From positions 62,001-126,000 of the forward strand of contig NZ_JAUYWA010000001.1 in assembly GCF_030689025.1 (NCBI RefSeq): a stretch of 64,000 nt of DNA. The letters are read 5' to 3'. The translations under genes and the position numbers were made by a program. Under the pieces are notes generated by a model. The model did no database searches, was not told the DNA's origin, and saw only the letters and a program-made list of their open reading frames with translations. Position 1 is the stretch's first letter; every line of letters starts with the position of its first letter. Origin of the DNA: Oceanobacter sp. 1_MG-2023 (GTDB taxonomy: Bacteria; Pseudomonadota; Gammaproteobacteria; Pseudomonadales; Oceanobacteraceae). Positions 54,331-64,000 of the stretch are shown in pieces.

Positions 54331-54380
54331 AATAACCAACGATAGACAACGATAGACAACGATAGACAACGCTAGATAAC
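54331..54380. repeat. 10-bp tandem repeats between batD and ligA
   Basis: GATAGACAAC occurs three times without error (54341-54370), flanked by AATAACCAAC and GCTAGATAAC. Both flanking genes end here (convergent), so there is no promoter to control. Confidence 0.9.
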
Positions 54381-54402
54381 GATGGCTGTAGCCCGGCGGT
54401 TT

Positions 54403-56547
<2,145 letters not shown>

Positions 56548-57762
56548 CTAGCGCCGCCGGCCTGCTGCCGCCTGTTTTTTGGCCAACAGTGCTTGTCGAC
56601 GTTCATATTCAAGAATTTGCTGGCGATCGTGCTCTACCGTTTGTTTGGTAAAGGTACTGAGCGTGCCATCCTTGAGTTCGGCATTCAGGTGATCGGCCAG
56701 CAGCCGCGCCATTTCAGACATGGCCTGATAGGCTTCCAACGGGCGCTTGGCACCTGGCAGGCTTAAAAAGAACGTTAATCCGGCAAAATTTTCATCGGCC
56801 ATGGTGGCCGGATCAAAGATGCCGGGTTCGTAAGTCTGGGCAATTGAAAACTGGATCGCCCCCTGACCGTCGGCTTCTTCAAAGCGGTGAAATATTTTTT
56901 CTTCGCCGTAACGCAGGTCACAGCCATCAAACAGGTGTAAGAGTGCCAGACCGGAAAATCCTGCCTCATCCCGAGCACGGGCGTGCACAACCAGTACGAC
57001 TTCTGCTGCAGCGCGACTGGACAGCTGTTCAGCATTCTCGCCAGCATAAATAATCAACTCACTGCCCTGATCCGCACCCTGTTCTTCTTGCAGGGCAATC
57101 TCATCTTCAAGATGTGGCTGCTGGTCGTCCTCTGCCTGACTGTCTGCCAATGTGGTGTCGGCTTCCTCATGGCTGGTTTCGTACCCAGTCGATATGGCCG
57201 ACTGTTCTTCTGTCCTGGCCTCTGGCTCGATAATCACTTCCTGCTCACCCAGCGCTTCGACGGTCATCAACAGCGGTACCGATTCATCCAGATTCACCGG
57301 CTGGGCTTTGGGGATGATGGCGGCCGGTGGCTGCTCCTCGGTTGACTGGTCTATTTCCTGGCTACGGGCATTCAGCCAGCTTTCAATATTGTCTTGCAAG
57401 CCCTGTTCTTCTGTACTCCCGGTCTCGGGTTCCAGAACATCGGTACAGGGAGCAGCCAGATCGTCACGGTCACTGGCCCAGGCCTCGGGAACAAAAGCGT
57501 CGATATCCCCCGGGTTGTCTGTACTGCCGGAGTCGCTGGCCGTTATCGGGTCACCCTCGGATTCAGAATCCTCCACTACCCGAAAACGCCCACCCGGTAA
57601 CTCAGGGTTGTGATTATCTTGCGGAAATTTGAAATTCTTGTTGATGTCCAGCTTCAGTGCCATCGCCCGGGCACGCTTCATTCGCCGTATGCCATCCACT
57701 ACGATCGTCACGACTGCCAGTAACCCCAGCAAAATCATGACCGTTTTCCAGGTCAGTTCCAT
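56548..57762 (-). CDS. zipA: Cell division protein ZipA
   Basis: 404-aa bitopic inner-membrane protein that tethers FtsZ to the membrane. N-terminal helix TVMILLGLLAVVTIVVDGIR (7-26), a short basic patch (RRMKRARAM), a long acidic Pro/Glu/Gln-rich linker (about 50-255), and a C-terminal FtsZ-binding domain (ISIAQTYEPGIFD-like region, LTFFLSLPGAKRPLEAYQAM). Somewhat longer than E. coli ZipA because of the linker. It sits between smc and ligA as in pseudomonads. Confidence 0.93.
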   Translation of the reverse strand: MELTWKTVMILLGLLAVVTIVVDGIRRMKRARAMALKLDINKNFKFPQDNHNPELPGGRFRVVEDSESEGDPITASDSGSTDNPGDIDAFVPEAWASDRDDLAAPCTDVLEPETGSTEEQGLQDNIESWLNARSQEIDQSTEEQPPAAIIPKAQPVNLDESVPLLMTVEALGEQEVIIEPEARTEEQSAISTGYETSHEEADTTLADSQAEDDQQPHLEDEIALQEEQGADQGSELIIYAGENAEQLSSRAAAEVVLVVHARARDEAGFSGLALLHLFDGCDLRYGEEKIFHRFEEADGQGAIQFSIAQTYEPGIFDPATMADENFAGLTFFLSLPGAKRPLEAYQAMSEMARLLADHLNAELKDGTLSTFTKQTVEHDRQQILEYERRQALLAKKQAAAGRRR

Positions 57763-57884
57763 AACGCCCTCTTCGTCTGTGTATTATCGGGCAACTGGAT
57801 TTGGTGTCTCATAAAACCCGTTGTAGGTTGCCCGCTGTATTCTGTTGTTGATTGCGCCCTTTCTGACGCCCGGCAGCTTAACGC

Positions 57885-60800
57885 TTATTGTTCGATCATT
57901 TCTGCCGCCGCTTCGACATCAACAGAAACCAGCCTGGACACGCCAGGCTCCTGCATGGTGACACCCAGTAATCGGGATGCCATTTCCATTGCGATTTTGT
58001 TGTGGGTAATAAATATAAATTGCACCTTGTCTGACATTGCCTTTACCAGTTTGGCATAACGTCCGACATTGGCATCATCCAATGGTGCGTCTACTTCATC
58101 GAGCATACAAAACGGCGCCGGATTCAGCTGGAATATGGAAAATACCAGTGCGATTGCCGTTAATGCTTTTTCACCGCCCGACAGCAAGTGAATAGTGCTG
58201 TTTTTCTTGCCCGGAGGCCGCGCCATAATGGCTACGCCTGTGCTCAGCAAGTCATCATCGGTCAGGTCCAACCAGGCATGCCCACCACCAAATACCTTGG
58301 GAAACAGGTCGGCCAGGCCGTGGTTGATTTTATCAAAGGTCTCTTTGAATCGGGTACGGGTCTCACGGTCAATTTTATGAATGGCGCTTTCCAATGTTGC
58401 CAGCGCGGTTTCCAGATCGTTACTCTGGGTATCCAGATACACTTTACGTTCTGACTGCAGTCGATATTCATCGATGGCCGCCAGGTTGATATTGCCAAGA
58501 CGCCGAATGCGTTCACCCAGGTCAGACAGGTCTTGCTGCCAACGTTCGGGGTCCGCTTCTTCTGGCATATTGTCCAGCACGTCTTTCAGGGTCAGTTTTT
58601 CTTCCTGCAGCTGTTCGATCAGCCCTTGGCGACGAATATCCAGCCCCTGACATTCCAGTCGTACGGCTTCCAGCTGGTTACGCACTTCCAAGGCCTGTTG
58701 TTCTGCCTGACCACGCTGTTGCTCCAGCTGCCGCAATCCGGTTTCTGTGCTTTCCAGCTGGCTACGGGCTGCCTGTACCTGCTGTTCAGCCTGTTGGCGT
58801 CGGGTTAACAGTTGCTGCAGTTCTGATTTTAACTGCTCCAGATCAATATTATGATCTTGCGTTTGGCTTGACAGTATAGCCTTTTTTCTTCCACGCCACT
58901 GTTCCAGCTGCGCCTGTAACCTCTGTAGTGCCGTGTTTAGCGACTGAATACGGCTATCCAGTTCACGTTGTCCCAATGCGGCCTGATGAGCGGCTTGCTG
59001 TTGTTGTTGCAATAATGCCCGTGCATCATCCAATTGTTGCTGTTTGCTGTCTCGCTGCTGCAGCAGTTGGTCACGCTCATCGCCATATTGTTCAATCGCG
59101 GCATTGGCTTCTTGCCATTGCAGCCGGGTTTCTTCCAGTTCTTCTTGCAAAAATGCCTGTTGTTCACGGGCTTCCGCCAGGTCGTCATCGATACGCCGGC
59201 TTCGTTGTGCCGCCTGTTCGGCCCGGGCCTGGTGGGCTGACAGCTGGGTTTGTAGTGTCATCAACTGGCTGTTGACCTGCTGCCATTCCCGTTGGGCATT
59301 GTCCCGTTGCTGTTCCAGACCACGCAAGCGCATCCGCGCTGCTTCGTAATCGGCTTCCCACTCTTCCACGTCCATATCCAGCTGGTCCCATTGCTCCAGC
59401 AACAGTTCCAGCTCTTGCTGGCGACCCAGAACACTGCCCTGGCTTTCGTCCTGGCGTTGTACCCGTATCCAGTCGCGGCCAACCCGTACTGCGTCGGCAG
59501 TGATCCAGCTTTCTCCGACGGCCAGCTGGTGACGCTGCGCCAGGGCCTGGTCAAGGGAGTCTATGGTGCGTACGGAGGCCAACAGGTCGTCCAGCGGATA
59601 AGCACACTGTACCCGTTGCAGCAGGGAGTCCGGGGCCAGCGCGGTATTGCTCGCATCAACGGCGGAGTCGGACCAGAGCACCAGGCTGCCTTCCTGCAAG
59701 CTGTCCAGCCATTGACTGGCGGCGTCCAGATTATCGATCACCAGTGCTTGCAAGTAGTCCCCCAGGACTGCTTCCACTGCATCTTCCCAGCCTCGTTCAA
59801 CCTGCAGCCGTTCTGCCAGTCGGGGTTTGCGCGCCAGCTGACGGCTTTCCAGCCAACGGGCCATGGCATCGCTGCCTTGCCCCAGTGCGGCTTTTTGCAG
59901 CGCTTCCAGTGTTGCCTTGCGATTGCTGAGGGTGTTGAGTTGCTGGCGACCGGTTTCTATTTGCTGTCGTTGTTGCTCGATCTCGCCCCGAACTCGCTCA
60001 GCCTGTTCTTTACTGCTGTCGGCACGCTGTTGCTGGTCTTCTGCTTGCAGCTCGTATTCGCTCACTTCTTCTTGCAGCAGCTGGATTTCATCCTGTTCCG
60101 GGCTGTTTTGTAGTTGCTGTTGCTCGCTTTGCAATTTTTGTAGCTGTTGCTGCAAGCGCGTCAGTTGCTGCTCCAGGGATTGAATCCGGGTCTGGGCAAC
60201 GTCGGCCTGACGGGCTGGCTCACCCGCCCGTTGGGTAAACTGTTGCCAGTCATCCTGCCAACGGGCTTGCTCATGTTCGGCGTCTTCGAGCTGCTCTTTG
60301 GCTTGCTGTAGTAACTCGTCCAACAGTTCCTGTTCCGGTGCCTGTTGCAGACGCTCGGCTTCCAGCTGATCCAGTTGCTGCTGATCGGCTTCCAGGGCGA
60401 TCTGGCAGGCTTCCAGCTCACGTTCGGCTTCGGCCAGATTACGGCTCAGTTCCTGCGACATTTGCGACTGGTGTTCTATTTTTTGTTCCTGGCGGGCAAT
60501 CAGGGCACCGACTTCATAAAACTGGCCCTGCACTTCCTGAAACTGTTCGTTGTGTTCCGTTTGTTGTAGCCGTAACGATTCGGTTGTGGTGTCGATGCGC
60601 ACCTGCTCGGATCGATACGCTTCCAGACGTGTATCCAGCTCACTGATCAATAACTCGCGCTGGCAGTACTCCTGATCCAGTTGCTGCCATTTCAGTGCCT
60701 GCAACTGGGCTTTTTTCTGCCGCTCTTCGGCTTTGAGTGCCTTGTATTTTTCCGCGGCCTCCGCCTGGCGCTGCAGATGCCCCAGCTGGCGGGTCAGTTC

Positions 60801-61397
60801 GTCGCGAATATCCTGCAGGCGTTCGAGGTTTTCCTGCGTGCGGCGCATGCGGTTTTCGGTATCACGGCGGCGGTCTTTATAACGGGAGATACCCGCCGCT
60901 TCTTCAACGTAAATCCGCAGTTCTTCCGGTTTGGCTTCAATCAGGCGGGAGATCATGCCCTGTTCGATAATGGCGTAGGAACGAGGCCCCAGGCCAGTCC
61001 CCAGAAACAGGTCGGTAATGTCTTTACGGCGACAGCGGCTGCCATTCAGAAAGTAGGTAGACTGGCCATCCCGGGTAACCTGGCGACGGACGCCAATTTC
61101 GGTGTAGGCCGCGTATTCTCCCCGCAGCGTCTGGTCGCTGTTGTCAAAAATCAGGTCAACGCTGGCTTTGCCTACCGGCTTGCGCTCGGAAGAACCATTA
61201 AAGATAACGTCGGTCATCGAGTCGCCACGCAGGTATTTGGCTGAGCTTTCGCCCATCACCCAGCGCACCGCATCAATGGTGTTGGATTTGCCGCACCCAT
61301 TAGGGCCAACGATACCGGTCATATTGGTATCAAAGCTGACCGTGGTGGAGTCGACAAAAGATTTGAAGCCAGAGAGTTTGATGGCCTTCAGGCGCAT
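57885..61397 (-). CDS. smc: Chromosome segregation protein SMC
   Basis: 1170-aa condensin ATPase. N-terminal head with Walker A GPNGCGKSNTIDAVRW, long coiled coils very rich in Gln/Glu, a hinge domain (about 510-640, e.g. AVLGDYLQALVIDNLDAASQ), and C-terminal head with signature LLSGGEKALTAIAL and Walker B PFCMLDEVDAPLDD. ATG 61397 (MRLKAIKLSGFKSF) is preferred to a start 11 codons upstream. ScpA/ScpB genes are not in the window. Confidence 0.97.
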   Translation of the reverse strand: MRLKAIKLSGFKSFVDSTTVSFDTNMTGIVGPNGCGKSNTIDAVRWVMGESSAKYLRGDSMTDVIFNGSSERKPVGKASVDLIFDNSDQTLRGEYAAYTEIGVRRQVTRDGQSTYFLNGSRCRRKDITDLFLGTGLGPRSYAIIEQGMISRLIEAKPEELRIYVEEAAGISRYKDRRRDTENRMRRTQENLERLQDIRDELTRQLGHLQRQAEAAEKYKALKAEERQKKAQLQALKWQQLDQEYCQRELLISELDTRLEAYRSEQVRIDTTTESLRLQQTEHNEQFQEVQGQFYEVGALIARQEQKIEHQSQMSQELSRNLAEAERELEACQIALEADQQQLDQLEAERLQQAPEQELLDELLQQAKEQLEDAEHEQARWQDDWQQFTQRAGEPARQADVAQTRIQSLEQQLTRLQQQLQKLQSEQQQLQNSPEQDEIQLLQEEVSEYELQAEDQQQRADSSKEQAERVRGEIEQQRQQIETGRQQLNTLSNRKATLEALQKAALGQGSDAMARWLESRQLARKPRLAERLQVERGWEDAVEAVLGDYLQALVIDNLDAASQWLDSLQEGSLVLWSDSAVDASNTALAPDSLLQRVQCAYPLDDLLASVRTIDSLDQALAQRHQLAVGESWITADAVRVGRDWIRVQRQDESQGSVLGRQQELELLLEQWDQLDMDVEEWEADYEAARMRLRGLEQQRDNAQREWQQVNSQLMTLQTQLSAHQARAEQAAQRSRRIDDDLAEAREQQAFLQEELEETRLQWQEANAAIEQYGDERDQLLQQRDSKQQQLDDARALLQQQQQAAHQAALGQRELDSRIQSLNTALQRLQAQLEQWRGRKKAILSSQTQDHNIDLEQLKSELQQLLTRRQQAEQQVQAARSQLESTETGLRQLEQQRGQAEQQALEVRNQLEAVRLECQGLDIRRQGLIEQLQEEKLTLKDVLDNMPEEADPERWQQDLSDLGERIRRLGNINLAAIDEYRLQSERKVYLDTQSNDLETALATLESAIHKIDRETRTRFKETFDKINHGLADLFPKVFGGGHAWLDLTDDDLLSTGVAIMARPPGKKNSTIHLLSGGEKALTAIALVFSIFQLNPAPFCMLDEVDAPLDDANVGRYAKLVKAMSDKVQFIFITHNKIAMEMASRLLGVTMQEPGVSRLVSVDVEAAAEMIEQ

Positions 61398-61488
61398 AGG
61401 AATCCGGTGGAGTTGGACTGTACAGGGCAACAGCCCGAATAATACGCAATATTAATTGGAAGTGGCTAATCACGCCACTTCTACAGCG

Positions 61489-62163
61489 TCAGATTGACTC
61501 TTTCTGTGCATTGGCTTCGATGGCTTGCACTACCAGCAAGCAGTGACGCTTACAATATTCATTGACCAACGCCTGTACTTCATCACAGCGTTCACCCAGG
61601 GTATAGCCGATCAGGCGGGTAACAAACAGACTGGTTTCGTTCATTTCGCCCAGGTTTTTGCGTAATGCCAGGGCCAGCGCCCGATGCAGGGGAGGCTGCA
61701 GGTTGTCGAGGGCGGTTTTCAGGTATTCATTGCCGGCCGCTACCGCGGCGCTGGATATCAGTTCGAAGTTGGCATCGATAAACTGGTGAGGGTCGTGCTC
61801 GGCGGCGGTGTTACTCAGTTTGTTGACCAGCGCTTCCAGTGTTTGCTTGTCTTCTTCTTTCCAGCTCCAGGAAAGTTTCTCTGCCAGCATTTCAAGCAGG
61901 TTGCCATACAACCGATACAGGCTGCGTACACGGTCGGCATTCAGTTCGGTGACATAAGCACCCCGGCGCGGCTGGATAGTGACCAGATGCCGACGTTCCA
62001 GAATCAGCAGTGCTTCGCGAACCGACCCACGACTGACCTTCAGCTCGGTTACGATACGAGCTTCCTGGATACGCTCGTTATTGACCAGGTCTCCCTGGAT
62101 AATGCGATTGGCCAGGTGATTGGCTATTTGTTCTGCAAGACTTTCGGCGACAACAAACGCCAT
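61489..62163 (-). CDS. GntR-family regulator, FCD type
   Basis: 224 aa. Winged HTH at about residues 10-72 (ANHLANRIIQGDLVNNERIQ, then LKVSRGSVREALLILERRHL) and a C-terminal all-helical FCD ligand-binding domain. GAGGAATTG precedes ATG 62163. A GntR regulator upstream of smc is also found in Pseudomonas. Its effector and targets cannot be read from sequence. Confidence 0.9.
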   Translation of the reverse strand: MAFVVAESLAEQIANHLANRIIQGDLVNNERIQEARIVTELKVSRGSVREALLILERRHLVTIQPRRGAYVTELNADRVRSLYRLYGNLLEMLAEKLSWSWKEEDKQTLEALVNKLSNTAAEHDPHQFIDANFELISSAAVAAGNEYLKTALDNLQPPLHRALALALRKNLGEMNETSLFVTRLIGYTLGERCDEVQALVNEYCKRHCLLVVQAIEANAQKESI

Positions 62164-62829
62164 AAATCAATTCCTCGTAAAGCGATATATATGACTCGAG
62201 ACCATCCTCTGGCTCAGGCTATGCAACGTTGACTGTCATCATGCTCGGGTCAACATATTATCGGTAATCATGTTTTTTACGGATACTCCACAGCACGATT
62301 GCTGAAAACGGGAGTTTTCTCCGTCATTTGTGCTACAGAACTCCCCCATCCGGGAAATGGTAGCATAGGCATACAGCAAAACGGCTCAGGCTGTCCTGCT
62401 TAGCATAACCTGCTCCAACATCTCTGTAATCACGCGACCATCCAATAATCATCGACGCAAGAGGGAAACGACAGGGAATCTACAAAAAGAGCCCACTTGG
62501 CCAAAAACAACACTTAGTCTCTTGCCAGGAACAATAACTACCGAAAAAAGCATCTTTCTCAGCCAAAAGTACCAATTTCTACGAATGATCAATCAACTTT
62601 GTGCTTTTATACTGCCTGCTGAAAAGACCCGGACAGTATAAAACGCCCATGTTGTCTATGGAGCCGTCACTGTTTGCCCGCAATAGACAGCAGCCTCTCG
62701 TCGGTCTGGCCGGAGCATATTGACACATATGCGACCAAGTCAACAGAAGCATGCATATATGTGTGTGACAACGATATTCCGGATGAGACACAACCAGTGG
62801 TTTTTGCATACTCAACCAACAGTGACAAC
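62164..62829. other. Gene-free region between GntR and S24-repressor genes
   Basis: 666 bp. It holds the divergent promoters of both regulators. The frame of the S24 gene remains open to 62674 but lacks an ATG with a ribosome-binding site there. The only structure noticed is the ACACATAT/ATATGTGT inverted pair at 62723-62764. Confidence 0.55.
62723..62764. promoter_or_regulatory. Inverted half-sites ACACATAT ... ATATGTGT
   Basis: Exact 8-bp inverted arms at 62723-62730 and 62757-62764, 34 bp centre to centre, 66-107 bp upstream of the S24-repressor start. A candidate autoregulatory operator. Confidence 0.45.
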
Positions 62830-63510
62830 ATGAATAGCGCATCAGCGGATAACGACAACAAAAAATCGATGGAATTCCTGACCCAGCTGGGACAACGAAT
62901 TTCTACCATGGCCGATCTGGTCGGTGGCAAAAAGAAACTCGCCGATGCCGCTGGTATTTCAGAGTCACAGCTTTACCGTTGCATCAAAGGTGCCAGTGCC
63001 ACCACGGTCGAACCACTGGTCGCCATGGCAAAAGCCGCCAACGTTTCCATTGAATGGGCAATATCCGGCGAAGGCCTGATGCAAGCCTGTCCTGATCAAA
63101 AAACAGCGCGCATCGACACCCCCACTCCGTGCCATACCGGCTCACTCCCCTTGTGCGACAAGCACACGACCTGCGCAGAATTTGCCCCTCCCAACCACTG
63201 GGCCAAACAACGGGGCTTGAACGACCAGAGCCTGAGATTAATAACGGCCCGGGGCGACAGTATGGAACCTACCATTACCAACGGTAGCCTGGTGCTGATC
63301 GACACCGGAAATACCTCACTGGAAGATGGTTATCTGTACGCGTTGCGAGAAGATACTTTCGAAGTCATACGGCGCATTCAGCGCAAACCGGGTCAGGGCA
63401 TCTGGCTGCTGACCGATAATACCCACTATACCGATATCCTGTTGGCAGCAGACGATATCAACCCATTGGGAATCATTGGCCGAGTCGTCTGGATTGGCAG
63501 AGATGTATAA
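62830..63510 (+). CDS. XRE/S24 LexA-like repressor
   Basis: 226-aa phage-repressor-like regulator. HTH at about residues 33-66 (KKKLADAAGISESQLYRCIK) and a C-terminal S24 domain with the nucleophile Ser144 in ARGDSMEP. The catalytic Lys expected about 37 residues later (LexA Ser119/Lys156 spacing) is Arg181 in FEVIRRIQR, so self-cleavage may be lost. ATG 62830 is chosen by protein logic; its ribosome-binding site is weak. No phage genes are nearby. Confidence 0.8.
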   Translation: MNSASADNDNKKSMEFLTQLGQRISTMADLVGGKKKLADAAGISESQLYRCIKGASATTVEPLVAMAKAANVSIEWAISGEGLMQACPDQKTARIDTPTPCHTGSLPLCDKHTTCAEFAPPNHWAKQRGLNDQSLRLITARGDSMEPTITNGSLVLIDTGNTSLEDGYLYALREDTFEVIRRIQRKPGQGIWLLTDNTHYTDILLAADDINPLGIIGRVVWIGRDV

Positions 63511-63531
63511 GCCCTGATACAGGGCTTATAC
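63505..63531. terminator. Bidirectional hairpin between convergent genes
   Basis: A perfect 12-bp inverted repeat, GTATAAGCCCTG-ATA-CAGGGCTTATAC, overlapping the S24-repressor stop codon. It lies between two convergent genes, so it can serve both; the AT-rich outer stem gives short A/U tracts on each side. Confidence 0.65.
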
Positions 63532-63544
63532 ACAACCAACGGAT

Positions 63545-64000
63545 TCAGGCAGTGGCTTGCCGAGCCCGAATGGCAATCAGAACACCCGCCACAATCATCG
63601 CCATTGCCAGCAACATCAGCAGGGTCAGATGCTCAGACAAGACCAGCGCCCCCATTAATACTGCCAGCCCTGGCACCAACAGCTGCACCTGTGCTGCCCG
63701 ATGAATCCCCAACCAGGGCAACACCTGATACCAGCCAAAATAGCCGACTCCGGACGCCACAGCCCCTGACAGAATCGCCAGTAATAACGGCCGCCAGTCC
63801 AACAGTTCTGCGACAGCAGCAAAAGGCAATAACAGCATCGACAGAATACTCGCCGCGACAAACGCTGCCTGCACATCCGCCAGCGGTGTCGATGAACCTT
63901 GTCCCAACACCACAAAGCTGGTCCAGCCCACGGCAGAAACCACCATCAGTAATACCGCCCACCAGGAATATACGGCACTCCCGGGCAGTAACAGCAGTGC
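63545..64000 (-). CDS. EamA/DMT-family transporter, C-terminal part
   Basis: Open to the window edge, so the N-terminal half is missing; 151 codons are present. Five hydrophobic helices are seen (VLLMVVSAVGWTSFVVLG, FVAASILSMLLLPFAAV, LLLAILSGAVASGVGYFGW, VQLLVPGLAVLMGALVL, LLMLLAMAMIVAGVLIAI), matching the second EamA repeat of drug/metabolite transporters. The substrate is unknown. Confidence 0.82.
   Translation of the reverse strand, partial: ALLLLPGSAVYSWWAVLLMVVSAVGWTSFVVLGQGSSTPLADVQAAFVAASILSMLLLPFAAVAELLDWRPLLLAILSGAVASGVGYFGWYQVLPWLGIHRAAQVQLLVPGLAVLMGALVLSEHLTLLMLLAMAMIVAGVLIAIRARQATA

Noticed and set aside
57885..61397. Many long antisense frames within smc, gdhB and hsdR
   Set aside because: They are shadows of GC-skewed codon use on the opposite strand of strong genes, with no independent evidence.

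Overview
The window comes from a gammaproteobacterial chromosome. The order GntR regulator - smc - zipA - ligA (54.4-62.2 kb), the bioFHCD run, a giant NAD-dependent glutamate dehydrogenase, an MvaT-like silencer and a PQQ / alcohol-oxidation accessory set all fit a Pseudomonadales/Oceanospirillales-type organism, probably marine or environmental. No species can be named from sequence alone. Coding density is high, with no rRNA, tRNA, transposase or CRISPR array visible.

Layout. 1-2.8 kb: biotin operon bioF(partial)-bioH-bioC-bioD. 3.2-5.3 kb: cytochrome c', a b561-type cytochrome and an unknown lipoprotein. 5.5-11.1 kb (minus): PQQ biosynthesis pqqA-B-C-D-E plus an S9 peptidase of PqqH type. 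The 23-residue pqqA (11038-11109) is followed by a hairpin/U-tract attenuator built from repeats. 11.5-23.5 kb (minus): a type I restriction-modification operon hsdM-hsdS-(PD-D/ExK + DUF5655 protein)-[hsdR 5' fragment]-DUF262-DUF262/HNH-hsdR. The two DUF262 genes lie between two 110-bp direct copies of the start of hsdR that differ at one synonymous base. 23.7-25.4 kb: hipBA. 25.7-27.7 kb: recQ-type helicase. 28-33.8 kb: quinoprotein alcohol-dehydrogenase accessory genes (cytochrome c-550, two periplasmic binding proteins, beta-propeller, ABC ATPase and permease) without the dehydrogenase itself; they plausibly use the PQQ made by the cluster at 5.5-11 kb. 33.8-34.9 kb: a gene-free stretch with tandem repeats, then an MvaT-like gene. 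35.6-39.6 kb: SDR oxidoreductase, amine/alcohol kinase, class-III PLP enzyme resembling phospho-lyases, and a DeoR regulator. 39.9-41.5 kb: nitroreductase and HAD hydrolase. 41.6-46.5 kb: NAD-GDH. 46.8-54.3 kb: MoxR-DUF58-DUF4381-BatA-BatB/C-BatD operon. 54.4-62.2 kb: ligA, zipA, smc, GntR. 62.8-64 kb: S24-type repressor and a truncated EamA transporter.

Two things stand out. First, the defence region (hsd - DUF262 pair - hipBA - recQ) contains a nested module that recombination between the hsdR repeats could delete precisely, leaving an intact hsdR reading frame. Second, at least thirteen intergenic stretches carry short tandem arrays (6-18 bp units), each with a different unit sequence. Several sit in promoter regions (hipBA, the deoR-type gene, cytochrome c') or in the pqqA-pqqB leader, suggesting a genome-wide habit of repeat expansion that may tune expression.
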